Assembly (NCBI GenBank): GCA_963678675.1
Contig: OY783199.1
Span: 15,892,348 to 15,956,347, forward strand
DNA from: Xiphydria camelus
Taxonomy: Eukaryota > Arthropoda > Insecta > Hymenoptera > Xiphydriidae
DNA: 64,000 nt
Reading direction: 5' to 3'
Position 1 is the first letter of the stretch. Each line of letters begins with the position of its first letter. Positions 21,717 to 34,836 of this stretch are shown piece by piece. Under the pieces are notes generated by a model that saw nothing but the letters and a program-made list of their open reading frames with translations, was not told the DNA's origin and made no database searches. The translations under genes and the position numbers were made by a program.

Positions 21717-24700
21717 TGCGCTATTTTCCAGCGTACGATTAGAATCCTTCCTCTGATTAAAACTCTGTGTATAGAAAATTGCGGAAATACTTATGAGTAT
21801 ATCTGTGACTGTCTGGGAGTTGAGCTCGGTCGACATTTCCCTCGTTGAAATTAATACGCGGTAAAAGCGTGATACGGAGCACTTAAAACGCACCTATGCA
21901 TTTATAAGTTATTATCTGCCCGAAGGGGAGTGTCCCTTGTACATATATCGCATTTCAATGGATGCAGTTTCTCTGCACTTTTCGGAAGTTTATCCACCAA
22001 GTCGCGAGAGGGAGTCATAAAACGGTACAAGTTTTCTCATTAATCAGAATAACCGCGGTTCACTCTTTCAACGACTGCTCGCTCGAGTGCACCTATGCTG
22101 GCGTAGAGGTACTTTAACCGTCTACTGAACCGCGAGTACGTATATGAGTACTTAACCCATATACATATGTATATACGGATAGCTTATGCGAATTGTAGCT
22201 CTCGGCTAACCGAGTCACATTTATTGACGAGATTTTTTCGAGGGTGCTCCGAAATCAGGGTTGAAATGCAACTGATGCGACGATAATATTTTCCGAAGGA
22301 AGAAAACGTTTCAGAAATTATTTTTAATCATACAAAATCGCGACTTGTGCGAATGCAGAAAACCAGGAGAAATCGGTACGCATTCCTCATGCGTTTCGAT
22401 CTTTTATGTATTTCGCGTGGCGAAGGGTGAGATCCTCCGCGTATGACAACCGCCCTAGGGGGGTTGTAGCTCCGAAAGGACCTCTAAGTTTTGACGAAAT
22501 AGGCATCGTAACTTCGGCTCGAGGGATGCGGGGGTCGCTTTGGTTATATTTTTTTTTACGAGTTACCCTAAAACAGCTGCTGCACGATGACAAACTCGCT
22601 TTAAAAGACGCGGCGGCGTAATACGCCGTAAAACGGAGAATCTTTTTCGTTGTGATTTTAATACATTACGTCCGGTTCCTTTTTTTGATGAGCTGTCAAA
22701 TAAGATATTTCGTATGTACGACATACCTACATACATATATGACGCGTATACCTTTATTTACTCGTGGCTCGCGATTTCATTAAACCGAGTTCGTAATCCC
22801 CGCTTATCCGTTCTTTCTTCGTCCCATAAGTTGGCACGATTTCCTGGCTCCGGCGCGTAACGTGTATTGAGCGCAACTTGAAAGATTGCATAGAAATATG
22901 TCGAGGAAATTGAAAAAGTTATCGCGACGGCTCGACAGGGGCCGATTCGCGTGACCGAAGGAAATGGCGAGAAGGAGAGAAAGTGAAATATACGGATGTT
23001 TTCACAGCAGTCGAATTGTGGTGTTCAGAACCTTCAAATTCGTAATTTCGTAAATTACTCTCAAATTCAGCGAACAAGAATATTAAAATTAACATTTACC
23101 TACTTGCAACTCTTTCCATTAGGAATATTATTCTGTATTTATCATATTTATTTATCACGTCTCTTAAAATTTTTTTATCTCATGAAATGTTACATTTAAA
23201 AATATTTATGTCCATATATCTTGGAACCACAAATTTAGTCGCTCCTGTCCACCTTATATAAACGTGGAAGTGGTTTTTAACACTCCGTAGAGGAACTATA
23301 AATTATAACACGCGCGCGCGCGTGTTCTTCATCGTACGTATGCCTGCAATAGGTACATGTACCTATGTATTTCACCGAATTTGGTATTATTATATATGCC
23401 GACCCGCGTTATAGGTGCGCAACGGAAGTTCTCTTCCGCAGACTTATAACAGGCAATTCTTCGTTAACGTCGCTCCGCGAAAGGGGTATCTTTCGACGAT
23501 GGAAAAATCAATTCGCACTCGATTAAATTTTACGGTGGAAAAACCGCGCAACGCCCGCTCGTTAGAGCGTCGTGGAAAGTGGAAAGGAGATGCTTTAATT
23601 GGAAATCACCGCGATGCGAGAGGCGGATTGATCGATCGCGGTGGATACGCGCGTATAAACGAGTACATCGCGCGTACACATTGGGGGTGAACGAACTGGA
23701 AGTGTGTTCCTCTGACGACTTTGGAACTTTTCGTTCCAATTTTTCGATACATGGCATAATGAAAAGTGTATTATTCATCGTGGGTGCAAATTGTTAATTA
23801 ATATTGCACGAGGGTTTTCATAAAAAAAGAAATGATGGCTACATACCTAAAATACAAAGAGTTACGCGTAATTAAATTCTTTATGAAAAATGAATAAGAA
23901 CTACTTCGCATTTGCTGGAGTCAAAGATAACGAGACCAAATTGACAATTTCCTCGCGCTTCGGCAATTCGGTCTTTGTATTAAAAAATATTCATATTTCT
24001 AAATTCAATTTGTAATCTGCATACATATTCAATATCACACGGGAAAGAAAATGCCCGAAAAAATAATTGTTCATCATTTAATTAATTATAAGTGCGTTTC
24101 TCTCTACAAAATTGTTACGTCCCCGAAGTACCAGAGAGACGCTCTTATTCCAACCGAGTACGAGAGAGATAGTCTTACAAGATGATGACGTAGGTGCATT
24201 TCTAAATGTCATTTTCCAGCTTAGATAAGGCCGAAAATGAGAAATGAAGAAATACAGGGTAAATAATTTTGTCGAAATTTTTCGAATCTGCGAGAATAAA
24301 AATTACTGAGAAAACCGAATTTTTACAGCTAAACACCTAAAGCTGAATCGGCGTTGTAATCGCGCGTTGGAACGTTTCGTCCAGCCAGTCAAGGAGCTTC
24401 GATTAAACGATTACTCGAAGGTTTTCCTCCACCCTTGAAACCCACCCTCGCCGGGGCCGCGATCCTTTAACCTATAAATATACGATTTCACGGTACAACG
24501 GGCGGTGCCATCACGCTAAGGTTAAGAAGTTCGAGGTTTCGTCGGTTGAGCTCGCATTCCCTGCCCACAAATAACGAGAGTACAGCGTCTTGCGCTTCGA
24601 GCTCGAGAGCCGGAAGCGAAAGGTCGCAATCCCCTGATACTTTTCCGTCCTATCGATTCTTCATTCCATCGCGGGGTATGACGTCCGCGCGTCATGACGT

Positions 24701-24855
24701 TGGTGGCTGTAATAAACAATGAAGCATCGATCCGACAATTATTTGACGCTACCACGATGTTCGTTTTAACGAATAGATGAGCTTGATCCAGACTAGCGAC
24801 AATGACGACGACGCTGACGACGTCAGATGAGGGGGAATGTGCGGAAAAATGAATA
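21717..24855. other. 3.1-kb gene-free stretch
   Basis: No gene is recognised. A (CG)n run lies at about 23311-23324. Open frames at 22387-22621 and 23415-23797 overlap on opposite strands and lack motifs. No transposon ends were found. Confidence 0.42.
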
Positions 24856-25296
24856 AACTAAGAAAAATAACCTGGTCAATTTAACCAAAATCTTTGAGAC
24901 CATCGCCAAACCGTTTGGTGAAATATGGATCCTCTCTCTCTTTCCATTTGTGTTTGGTGAAATTGAGCTTTTTCTGATTAAAATAACTAGACGTGTATTT
25001 ACACTGTAAAAAAATTTGTATTTTTAATACACTCTTATATAAAGCTTTTTTCCAATATGCGATTATGAAAATTAATATATTTCTTTATGAAATTTCCCAC
25101 GTAAATTTCATAACGGGGTATACCAATTTTCATAATCACGTTTTAATACGTGATATAAGTAAAAGCTCTAATATTAGATCAAAGTTTTGTATACAATTAT
25201 ATTAAGTTTAATACAAATTTTTGTTACAGTTTAGAATAACTAAACTCGTTTAATCAGTTGCATTTTGTAATTTTAATCAAGTTATTTTTCTCAATG
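24856..25296. mobile_element. Family G miniature element with nested insert
   Basis: Outer parts match family G: AAGAAAAATAACCTGGTCAA on the left and GTTATTTTTCTCAATG on the right, TA-flanked on the left. An unrelated palindromic element occupies 25002-25229. Confidence 0.7.
25002..25229. mobile_element. Palindromic element with TTTA target duplication
   Basis: The left end is CACTGTAAAAAAATTTGTAT. The right end is the complement of CTGTAACAAAAATTTGTAT. TTTA occurs on both sides (24998-25001, 25230-25233). The interior is AT-rich with no coding frame. It lies inside a family G element. Confidence 0.62.
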
Positions 25297-26868
25297 CAGA
25301 ACAGTTCTAGCTTTCTCCCTACCACACCTAGCCTTCTTTTAATTTCAAAGAGGAATCGCATGCTCTCTCATTTGTTTTAATCGGATTCAAACAATTTGCT
25401 TTGGTAATTCGCCGCAACTGTAACTGCGTAGCGTACCGACGGTTGTTCTTTCGACGTATCTTTCTCGTTTTTCTTCCTTTGTGCGACTAATTTCCACTCT
25501 CTATGTCTCGCTCTCCATTTCTTTCTCGTTTTTTGTCACTCTCATCTTCCCACACATCGACTCCCCCGCTCCGCTCACTCACGCGGGTGAGAGAGAGAGT
25601 TACGGAGGTAATACCTTTGCTTCGGAAAAAAATTGCGAAGGCTTTTCTTTCGCGACGGTTGGAGGGCAGTTACGAATCCCACCGGAACGTACGCCGTATC
25701 ATTTGCCGCTCCAAATCGTGTTTCTTTTTCCGTATTTCTTCCACACCTTGATGAATTATAGCGCTCGAAATCCGTTTATTCCTCTTCACTTCAGGGACCG
25801 ATACTCCCGTGGAAAATTCGCACGATTTTCCTTTTTCGAATGGAAAAACCCATTAAGACGATGCTGCCATTCGCTCGGGCTATTACTGTCGCGCGAATAA
25901 AGAGGCGATTGGAAATCGACGGGAATTGAAAGATTTTGTTTAATTCATTGATCGTTTTTCACTTGCTCACGCTAAAACGATTTAACAATTTTCTCCTGCC
26001 ACGAAATTCTTTTCTCGAGAGTCGAGAGTATTTTACTCTTTGGATTCTTATCCTTCTTATCTCGTGTTTTACGTGAAGCTGGATGCGCTCGTTGTCGTTT
26101 GCGTCCAAATTAACTTAGGGGTGCAGCGTAAGGTTAGTCGTTAAACATTTTTTAATACTTTTTTATCGCAGAATCTTCTCGCTCGAAATTTGCGGTCGCT
26201 TCTGTTGAACGGAATTTATCGAGGACAATTTTTCCACGGAAATCACGCGTGGGAAATGTGACGAAAGCCGAAGAAATGGGAGAAAAGCTCCTTCTCTCGC
26301 TTCGAAAGAGAAACAAATCTTGATAAATTGCTTCAATTCAGAATTCCTCCTCATAGCGTCCGCTGTGTATGTATATAGCGTCATTCGCGAAGAAGAAAAA
26401 TCAGCGCGCTTCTTCCCTGGTTCTCCACGGTGAATCGTATAAGCGAGATACGGTGGATAATATTTGTATTTCTGTATCTCTCCGAGCTATTTCGCTTCAC
26501 CGCACGAATAAAGGTGTGAAAACAACGCGTTCGACCGCTGGACGATGCATATTTAACGATTTGTTTACACCGCTCACACAAACACACACATGCAGAGGAA
26601 TCGAGGTTAACCACGCTCGTATAATTGACGAACGCGCTTGGAATAGTAGTTATCCAAGTTTCCCGGTATCCCATGTTGAAAAAAATTATTCGATCCATCT
26701 AATCAAAATCTTGGAGACGACGACTAAACTATTTGGTGAAATATGGATCCTCCATCTGTGTTTGGTTAAGCTGACCGCTTTTTGGTTAGAATAATAAAAC
26801 TTTATTTTAATATTAATAAATTACTAGTATTGCCGTGCAATCTAAAAAAATTCTCTTAACGCAGCGTA
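25297..26868. other. Gene-free stretch with a family G fragment
   Basis: A family G fragment lies at about 26675-26795 (AAATCTTGGAGACGACGACT, GGTGAAATATGGATCCTCC) without a matching right end. Open frames at 25481-25900 and 26369-26794 show no domain. Confidence 0.45.
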
Positions 26869-27147
26869 TCCAGGGAAAAGGTCTAGTTTAATGTGAATCT
26901 GATAGAAAAATTTATTTCAGATAAATAGAAATTTATTCACATCGAACAAAAGTCTACTTGAGTTAAATAAATGCTCTACTAGATTTGTACTCGATTAAAA
27001 AGACATGCGAAACATTATTCTCATTCAAATAGACTATCGTTTCATGCGAATAAATTTATCTACTATTTATATTTAGAGACGAATACTATTTATCTCAAAT
27101 AAATTTTTCTATTAGGTTTGTATTCAACTAGACCTTTTGTCTCGGTG
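26869..27147. mobile_element. Family C palindromic miniature element
   Basis: The ends CCAGGGAAAAGGTCTAGTTT and the complement of CACCGAGACAAAAGGTCTAG face each other between TA sites. The arms continue inward with AATAGAAATTTATTCACATC-like sequence. A second copy lies at about 44836-45087. Confidence 0.7.
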
Positions 27148-27149
27148 TA

Positions 27150-29239
27150 TACGTCGAAGAAAGACTAACCCGCACGATATAATCAGCATAAATCTCTCGC
27201 TTACGCATTATACATTTTTAATCTGCATTAATATCAATACACAGCTTTCCAAAATCCGCGATCAAGCAAAGAGAACATATGGGTATATATGACGCATTAA
27301 AAAAACCACGTCGAAATAATTCCAGTTTACGGTACACGCGCATTTGACGCTATTTATCTTAGCTGAAATTTTCTTTTATGAATTAAAATTTAATATTTAT
27401 TACTTATGATTTTTAAATTAATTTTATTTTTTTATAAATTCAAATTTAATTGATATTTGTTATGTAATTTTAAAAATAAATTTTTTATAAATAAAAATTT
27501 AATTCTTATTAATATTATTATACATATAATTACTACTCGCGACTCCGGAGGCATTATCCCCGTCGATCTCGTGTATAGTTTCGCCGTGCGGTGAAGCGAG
27601 ACCGAAGGATAGATCGCGGTAACATCGTTACACTCTCGCCAGCGGAAAACGAATGCGACGCGCGAATCTCTAGTCGTTAAAAAAGTCGTCGAATGGCGAG
27701 ATAACAGCGCGTGCGGTGTACCCGAAGGAAACGCAATTAGTAATGGCGTTGCCGCGTTATCGGAGCGATCGATCGATATAGCGGAATCGCGTGCGAAATT
27801 AAAACTTTAGAAATCGCGACTGACGGCCAACCGAGCGGAAAAATTCTATATAATTTGTATATGACCCATTCATGGTTTTGGTCATATATGGATTACATAT
27901 GATTTCCATATTAACCGTATATGGACTGTATATACATTTCTATAGAAATCATATAGAATCCATATATGACCAAAACCACATATGGATCAAATAGATTTTT
28001 TCCGCCTGGGTAGTTTGACGGACGAACGAGATGAGGGTGTCACGTGGTGGCATTATTAATCGTCAGCCTCTCGTGTAAACTCAATTAATATATTGATTTG
28101 GTATCGCTTTTTATTCCGCGGTTTCAAAATGCATCCGAAGCCGTTCATACTCATATACAGGAGCGTGCATTACGAGGGTTGATTTTCGTCGCGGTAGTCA
28201 CGAATGACAGATGCCATTGAGAGATTAGGGGTAGATTGAAGGATAAGTGGGCGTTCGGCGTGACGGCCGAAGGTAGAATTCGGAGCTAAAGCAAAAGCGG
28301 TCTACGTTATTAAGTAAGTTCCGTTGGCCAAGGAAGCGAAGATCGAATCAGTGCACGGATATTCGAATAAGTGAGAAAATATAGGGGAGAACGGGGATAC
28401 CTTTTTATGGGCCTTTCATTACCGCCCATTTGTCGAGGTAAAGCGCGATCGTCTACGAGAATCCCTCCGGATATCAATTTTTACGGAAGTCCATCAGAGA
28501 ATTGTGAGCTGAGAAATGACGTTCCATATTTGGTATACGAGTCATTCTTCATTAAAAAATCATGTAAATATCAGCAAAGCAATAAAACATTTTTTTCAAT
28601 GCTTGCATTTTCAATTTCAATCTGATGGAAAAACGATATTATGGGTGCACAATCCACGTGTTTAAAACACTATATTTATCGAAATAGCATTGAATGTGTA
28701 AATTGTGTAGGTACGCCCTTTCCATATACGCGTGTATACATACATGTTCGCCGCGCGCGACCGAATCAAGTAATTAAATTACCGCGCGAGGCGAAACGAG
28801 AAACTCGAAAGTTGTCGAAACACGGAGAGTAAATTCGAATTTAGCCGCGTCGTAAACTCGTTTGACGCGAGCGACTGCAGGAGGGAATTCGGAAACTAAT
28901 TCCGATGCGCGATCCCTGCAGTGCATAACGGAAGGGTTCGGACTTTTTGTTGGGAACCTATAGTACGAAAGAGGAAATCCCTTCCACTTCTCGATCATCT
29001 CGTCGAAACTCAAATTACGCTTCGAGGAGGGGGAGAGGATCTCTATAAAAGACACCGCATCGATCTCCATTGCTGAAACGTTTCTTGACCTACGGCAATC
29101 CCGCAGTCGTCTATCACGGTGTCTAGCGGTCGGGGAATCCTGAAAAAACTGCAGGAAGTGGCGGGGAATCTCACTTTCAAATTCCACCTTGTCCGAACAA
29201 TCCATATCGATTGACTCGCATCGGCTCTTGCGATTCCTG
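27150..29239. other. Gene-free stretch
   Basis: It is AT-rich at 27360-27540 with degenerate direct repeats of AATTTAAT(A/T)TTTATTA-like sequence. One palindromic element (27831-28010) is listed separately. Open frames at 28371-28625 and 28774-29205 carry no motif. Confidence 0.42.
27831..28010. mobile_element. 180-bp palindromic element, GCGGAAAAA ends
   Basis: The left arm CCGAGCGGAAAAATTCTAT meets the complement of CCCAGGCGGAAAAAATCTAT. Inside, ATATGACC and GGTCATAT motifs pair over nearly the whole length. It would form one long hairpin. Confidence 0.7.
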
Positions 29240-29241
29240 TA

Positions 29242-29683
29242 CTGAGAACAAAATTTGTTTTATTGAAATAATTATTTTTTTTGGATAGCCCTATGCTGAG
29301 AAAAATAAGTAGATAAAAATGACGAAACGCATCTAGTTAAATACTTTTAATTATTCCAACCAAAACACCGGTCAGTTGAATCAAATATCTAATTATTCTA
29401 GCCAAAAGTTTAGTTATTCCAACGAAACGTTTAGTTATTCTAATTAATAAATAAATGGAGAATCCATATATCGTCGCCAGTATTTTAATTAAATTGACCA
29501 AGATATTTTTCTAAGTGTAGGAGCACATTTATTTAATTCGAATTAATATCGGTTTGATCCGCATAATATTTAATTAAATCAATATTTATATCCTTCTAAT
29601 CGATGTTTATTCTAATCGAATAAATGTACTCTTAGGATTATCCAAAAACACGTTCATTTCGATGAATCAAATGTTTTTCTCAG
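29242..29683. mobile_element. TA-flanked miniature element split by family G
   Basis: The outer left end is CTGAGAACAAAATTTGTTTT with the right end ATGTTTTTCTCAG. TTTGGATAG near 29278 and GGATTATCCAAAAA near 29635 pair as arms. A family G copy (29294-29517) splits it. Confidence 0.6.
29294..29517. mobile_element. Family G miniature element, reversed and nested
   Basis: The ends TGCTGAGAAAAATAAG and GATATTTTTCTAAGTG are TA-flanked. The interior CAACCAAAACACCGGTCAGT is the complement of the GGTTNAACTGGCC block of the copy at 35855-36114. Confidence 0.65.
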
Positions 29684-29684
29684 T

Positions 29685-30918
29685 CTGATCTCCTCTAGGA
29701 GTAACTACTGCTGACCTTCGTACCCTACTAACACACTCCCTCCGTACACGTTAATTATTCACTTCGTCTATTCAGAAGAGAGACTATCTTCAGCAGTTGT
29801 CTATTTGCGTGCTTGTCTACATTCCCGCACCCCGAAGCTATAATGGATCGGAAGGGCTACTTCTGTAAACACACGCCACTTTTGCAGTCGACTGCAAGAA
29901 GCATGTGCAACGTTGCAGACTCTCGCCAAGCCGCGGGGCTGCTCGTATGCGATTGACCGTAGGTACGCGAAAGGTTTGTGTAACGAGGGAGGAGGGTAAA
30001 GCGGGTGTACATTGTGCTAGGAGTGAAATCTCCTTCTCAAGTTCTCGGAGCTGGCGGTGTTTGGATTCCTGTTCTTCGCGAATGCGATATTTTCCGTTAT
30101 ATGTCTTTCACTCAGAACAATAATTTGCTGCAGTAGTATAAATTTTGTCACCGGAACAAAAATTTTGTTAACATCTTGATAACAAATTTATGTGTTTATA
30201 TAAGGAAAATGTTGGTTGCGGTGACAAAACTGATCTGCCGTATGTTTTTCGTTGAAACAATTATACGTATTTATTACGAGTACCAAAATCTCAGTAAACG
30301 TACGAAGCGTTGTTGACAAGATATTGTTCTGTGGCAGCTGACAAATATGAAATACTCTTCCGCGTGAAATTATTATCGACAATATATTGGACTCGATCGA
30401 AGTCTGCCTTACTTCAATGCAGGTGAGTCTAAAAGTAGAAGCAATCTTCTTTTGCAACGAAATTCGTTGCCACTGCAACGTCGTAGATTTACCGTAGTGA
30501 TAATAAATAATGCGTTATCACAACTAGTAAAATAGCGCAGCTACGACGGTTGATCGCATACGAGAAGCTCACGTATGAAAGGAAAGAAGAAGGAGCATCC
30601 CTTTGAGTCGGTCTCTCTTCGTTCGCAGCAGCGTTCGAGTTTCACAGAGAAAATATGAACGATTCAAAGGAGACGACTGCTTCGACTCGTGCAAGATTCG
30701 CGCTATCGTCATTCAACCGAGAAAGCTCACCGTCTCTTCCCAATGGAATCATCGATCATCTACTTTCATACCACCCTCTTTCTCGGTTACCTTATATCCA
30801 TTATCCATTGACGCGATACTCTCTGCGGATTACTCGCACAGGTGAGAAGTGCATACGAAACCAAAATATATCTACACTCCGCGTAAGAGAAAAATATGGC
30901 TAAAGAGAGAGCATATGA
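29685..30918. other. Gene-free stretch
   Basis: No gene is recognised. Around 30110-30190 short arms with AACAAAAATTTTGTTAAC suggest a decayed palindrome. Open frames at 29905-30123 and 30603-30903 lack motifs. Confidence 0.4.
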
Positions 30919-31302
30919 CGAAAGTCTGGGAAGAGTTGACCCAAAAAACTATGGCCAGGGATCGCATCCCAGATTTTCAACCAAATAATTGTTTCATATC
31001 GGCTGAAAAGTAAAATTTACTCGACTTACCTGTACCTTTTTGATTCAATTCTGTTGTATGGGTTCTTCATTATAAAACTATAATGATTTGTTCAGTACTA
31101 GAATATAATTCATTAGTAATGATTTGAGAGTTTAATAACATAGTACATTGAAATAATATCAATTGACGATAACAGATATCAATTACAAGCAACCTCGTAC
31201 AAGCAACTGAACTCTAATTGAAGAGCGCATCGTTTATCAACTGAAAGTCTGGGATACGATCCGTTGCTATACTTTTTTCGTTCAACTTTTCCCAGACTTT
31301 CG
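30919..31302. mobile_element. 384-bp element with about 60-bp inverted ends
   Basis: The left arm CGAAAGTCTGGGAAGAGTTG pairs with the complement of the right arm CGAAAGTCTGGGAAAAGTTG. Similarity continues through GGATCG(C/T)ATCCCAGA to about 60 bp. No clear target duplication and no coding frame. Confidence 0.72.
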
Positions 31303-32772
31303 CCATACTTTTGTTTACGCCGGAAGATCTGTCTATTGCGTTGCTCCACTGCAAAGGACTCTTAAAATAACGTCGAGGAGATGCTCTACATACGTTAGTA
31401 ATATCGTATATCTATACGAGGATTTATATCCCCGTCGTTACCGTGAACCACCGGCGGTGGTGCGGTTGGGCCAATCAGCGACCGACAGGTGCGCCCCTAT
31501 GGTCCCCGTAGGACGGCATATCGACCTGAGAGTACCGTGGGGTCATGCTGGGCCGCGTATCGTCATTAATTACATGTTGGGTCGTGAAACAATAGAACCT
31601 TCAATGTCCTGACTGAGTATTCTACTGAGGTTTGGTACGAATTGAAGACGGAGATGAATTAATTTTATATAGCGAGAGAGGAATGATTTATTCGAATACG
31701 AGCTTGTATAATTAAAAAATGTAATCAATAGAATTGACATTCTATTATTATCGTGCTTTTAAAAATTCGAGACACGGAGAAAAGCGATCGAATTTACAAG
31801 AATGCGATATTTCTCAAATATGTTGATTCAAAAAAAGTTATTTTTGAGCGATAAGTTCGTTTTTTTGGTACATATGATTAAATAAATTTCTCGGTCGTTC
31901 TACGTAACAAGGAAATGGAAATACATTTTCAATTTAGTCGAACGTAGCTGACATTTTTTTCATCAGAACGGAAGTTCATATATTATCGAAATAAATCCTT
32001 CCTCTCGGTGGTAACCATTCATCTCCCGGCGTTACGATGCAAATAGTAACACCCCCGTTAAGGGCAGACAGAACCGCGGCCGTTGTACGCACCGGAGTGA
32101 TGAATTGTTTTTAGAGGTTGTAATCTGGTCACGTTCGAGATTGAGAGAGGCTTTCAGTAACGCGGCCGACGCTTTCAATTTTGACCTACACTCCGCACTT
32201 ATCATTTGAGAAATATATGCAATCGTATGGAGCGTGGATCATATTTTTCGGATGCAGGAAAAAAATTCTATTTCATTGCTTCTCTTTTCTTTCCACGCAT
32301 TTATCCATCTCACCCATGTAGTGTTTGAAAATTTTTAATTTCTGGGAGCATGGAATAACAATACACATGTAACATATGTGGTACGTGTGGAGCACGTACA
32401 CAACCAATTCTGGGAAAGCCACAAGAGAGGTTTCAGAAATGAAATAAATGCTGCCTGCCCCATTGCAGGGGATGAAGCCTGCCTCGTGCCAGCCAATTAC
32501 TCACGAAAGTGGGATCTCGCAACTTTTCGTTTTATCGCCTTTCGTGTGTCTGTGATGCTCACGTACATCAGGCCCCAGTTAATCCGGGATCTTTGCGCGT
32601 ATATCTACCGAAGAAATATATACGCGTAAGCGTTGGGATCGAGGAGATCAACCACGAAATTAGAAACATGCTTAACTCGATCAGAGTTGACAGGCAATTC
32701 GTTATATGCCCTCCTGTGTGATCTTCTAATCGAATAAAATGAAGGGAGAGAGTCGAAGAGGAATGAAGAGGA
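31303..32772. other. Gene-free stretch
   Basis: A GC-rich island at about 31430-31560 contains GGGCCAATCAGCG (a CCAAT motif) but no linked gene was seen. The rest shows nothing recognisable. Confidence 0.4.
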
Positions 32773-33375
32773 GGGAATAGGCAGAGGAAAAGCAAGACAA
32801 ATAAGAGAAAGGAAGAACCTACGGCACTTTGTAGAATTTGTACGATTTTTTCTGATACACCTGCTTTCCCTTCTTTTGTAATACGATTAACTAATCGTTA
32901 TATCGTGCATTACTTAAAAGTTCTCTATTTTAATCAAATCCATTTTCCTTTTATTACGAAAAAAATCGTTGTCCGTTAACTCCCGAATGAATAGTTCAAT
33001 CAAATGCGGAGTGCCGATAATTTATCTAATTATTTCGTCTATTTACGTCGAGACCGTTTCGCGATATTTTTTAAGAGCAAGGAATAGGCAGAGAAAAAAA
33101 GTAAGAAAAATGAAAGAAAGAAAGAACCTGCGGCACTTTGTAAAATGTGTACGATTTATTCTGGCACAACTGTTTCTCCTACTGTTGCAATTCGATTAAT
33201 TAATAGCTATATCGTGAAGTTCTCTATTTTAATCGAATCCGTTGTCAATTTGTTACGAAAAAATCATTGACTGTTAACTCCCGTATGAATAATTCAGTCA
33301 AATGCAGAGTGCCGACAATTTCTCCATTTACCACATCCATTTACGTCAAGACCATTTCGCGACATTATTACTCCA
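32773..33375. repeat. Tandem duplication, unit about 308 bp
   Basis: Copy 1 is 32773-33080 and copy 2 is 33081-33375. Shared landmarks in order are GGAATAGGCAGAG, CGGCACTTTGTA, TTAAAGTTCTCTATTTTAAT-like, GTTAACTCCCG, AATGC(G/A)GAGTGCCGA and ATTTACGTC(G/A)AGACC. The copies have clearly diverged. Neither has an open frame of note. Confidence 0.82.
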
Positions 33376-34080
33376 CACGTCCAAAGCAAATTATAAAATA
33401 TTTCTAACCGCTAACCTCTAAGCCACTTATTCAAACGAGCGAGAGTACATTGTGTTGTACCTGCCAACCGCACGGGACGCGTTTAAAGGTAGGTTATTTC
33501 TGATGGAGCGCGACGGAAAGGCTCGATCGAACGCGAGTCGTCGACGAGATAATACGAAATGCTCTTCCGGCTGAAAACGTGTCATCACCACCACGAAAAC
33601 GTGGAAACGTTTCACCGTGGCGACAAAGACTTCGTGTGCCGACGTTTATATGTATACATAATATGTACGTGTATAAAGAGCTGCGCGGGATGGAGGATCC
33701 CCCGGGGGAGCAAAGTTGTCCCTTGGAAAATGAGGGAGAGCGGACGCGGGTTCTCGAAATAGGGAGACTAAAGGGAGGACGGCAAGATGTTTCCGACGAT
33801 TCTCGCGTAACGCACTCGGTAGCTACTATTCGTATATCGTTATGCCTAAAATCGCCCATCGCGTTAAATAATACATCACGAGCGCAGCTTGCAATATTCT
33901 CCATCCAGGTTGTAATATGCCGGGGAGTTGCAGTTGCAGCGTGCAAACTTAGCTGCGGTAATGGCAAGGCGGTAAGTTTATCGCGCGGCTACCGCGCGAT
34001 GATTTATACCGGTGCATTTTCGGTTACGCCGAAACCGCGTGATTATGGATCACGCGGATTTGGAATCTATGCTGAGTTAA
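33376..34080. other. Gene-free stretch
   Basis: Overlapping open frames on both strands (33494-34154) are not supported by any domain or splice structure. No repeat is recognised. Confidence 0.42.
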
Positions 34081-34317
34081 CACTAGATTTACGGAGACCC
34101 GTCAATTTGACGGGTGACTTATTCAGAGTGCCATTCAATTTCGATTATCAGTAACCCATGAGGTTTTAGACTAAATTGGTGAAGTACTTTTTTGTAGATT
34201 AGATTTCGCTGTACGCAAGATAAGTATAGTAGCATAGACGAAAATTTCGTAGTGATCGAGATAATTATCCGCCAAAATGACCATTTTAGAACGTCGAAAC
34301 CGTCCGTAAATCTGGTG
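34081..34317. mobile_element. piggyBac-like miniature element, TTAA-flanked
   Basis: TTAA occurs at 34077-34080 and 34318-34321. The ends are CACTAGATTTACGGA and the complement of CACCAGATTTACGGA, one mismatch in 15. CCCGTCAATTTGACGGG just inside the left end is a palindrome. No transposase frame. TTAA targets are characteristic of piggyBac. Confidence 0.78.
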
Positions 34318-34624
34318 TTAATGTGAATTTAATATAGTTCGAACGATTTGAATCGCGTATTTAGACGAACTTACATGGGGCAAACAGAAGTTTGAAGTAA
34401 TTAAACATTCTACGATCTATACAAATATTTGTTTAATTCAAATGGGTCGTTGTTCGGTACGAAAAAATTCCTCTATTTGCGACTAATACATTTTCTAACA
34501 TGTGTTCGTGTTCAAATAAACTTTTCTCTGCGTGTCTAAGTTCACGTGGCGTGACTCGTAGAATTGTCTATCGACGTGCAATTCTATTTTTCAATGTTTT
34601 CTTCGCAATTCTGCATCTTTACTA

Positions 34625-34836
34625 TACTGAAAGAACTCTTGTTTGGGCTGACAAAAAATTTTGAATGAACACGACCCAACAAAACGTTTTTTTTTTGGAA
34701 TTGCAAAATTCTTTGCTTGATTTCACGAAAAATTCGATGGCAGAGCTAAAGATTTAGATAACCTGACAAATATTGTATTAGGTTCTCAAATTGGCTCAAC
34801 AAAATTATTTTGTCGGCTACTTTTTTTTTTCTCGGT
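34625..34836. mobile_element. Family H miniature element, copy 2
   Basis: It resembles 15176-15381 along its length: GCAAAATTCTTTGCTTGATT, ATTGGCTCAACAAAATTATT. The ends are ACTGAAAGAACTC and TTTTCTCGGTG. Confidence 0.7.

Noticed and set aside
33494..34154. Paired 157- and 191-codon frames on opposite strands
   Set aside because: Neither carries a recognisable motif; the plus-strand frame runs into a piggyBac-like element at 34081, which argues against a real gene.
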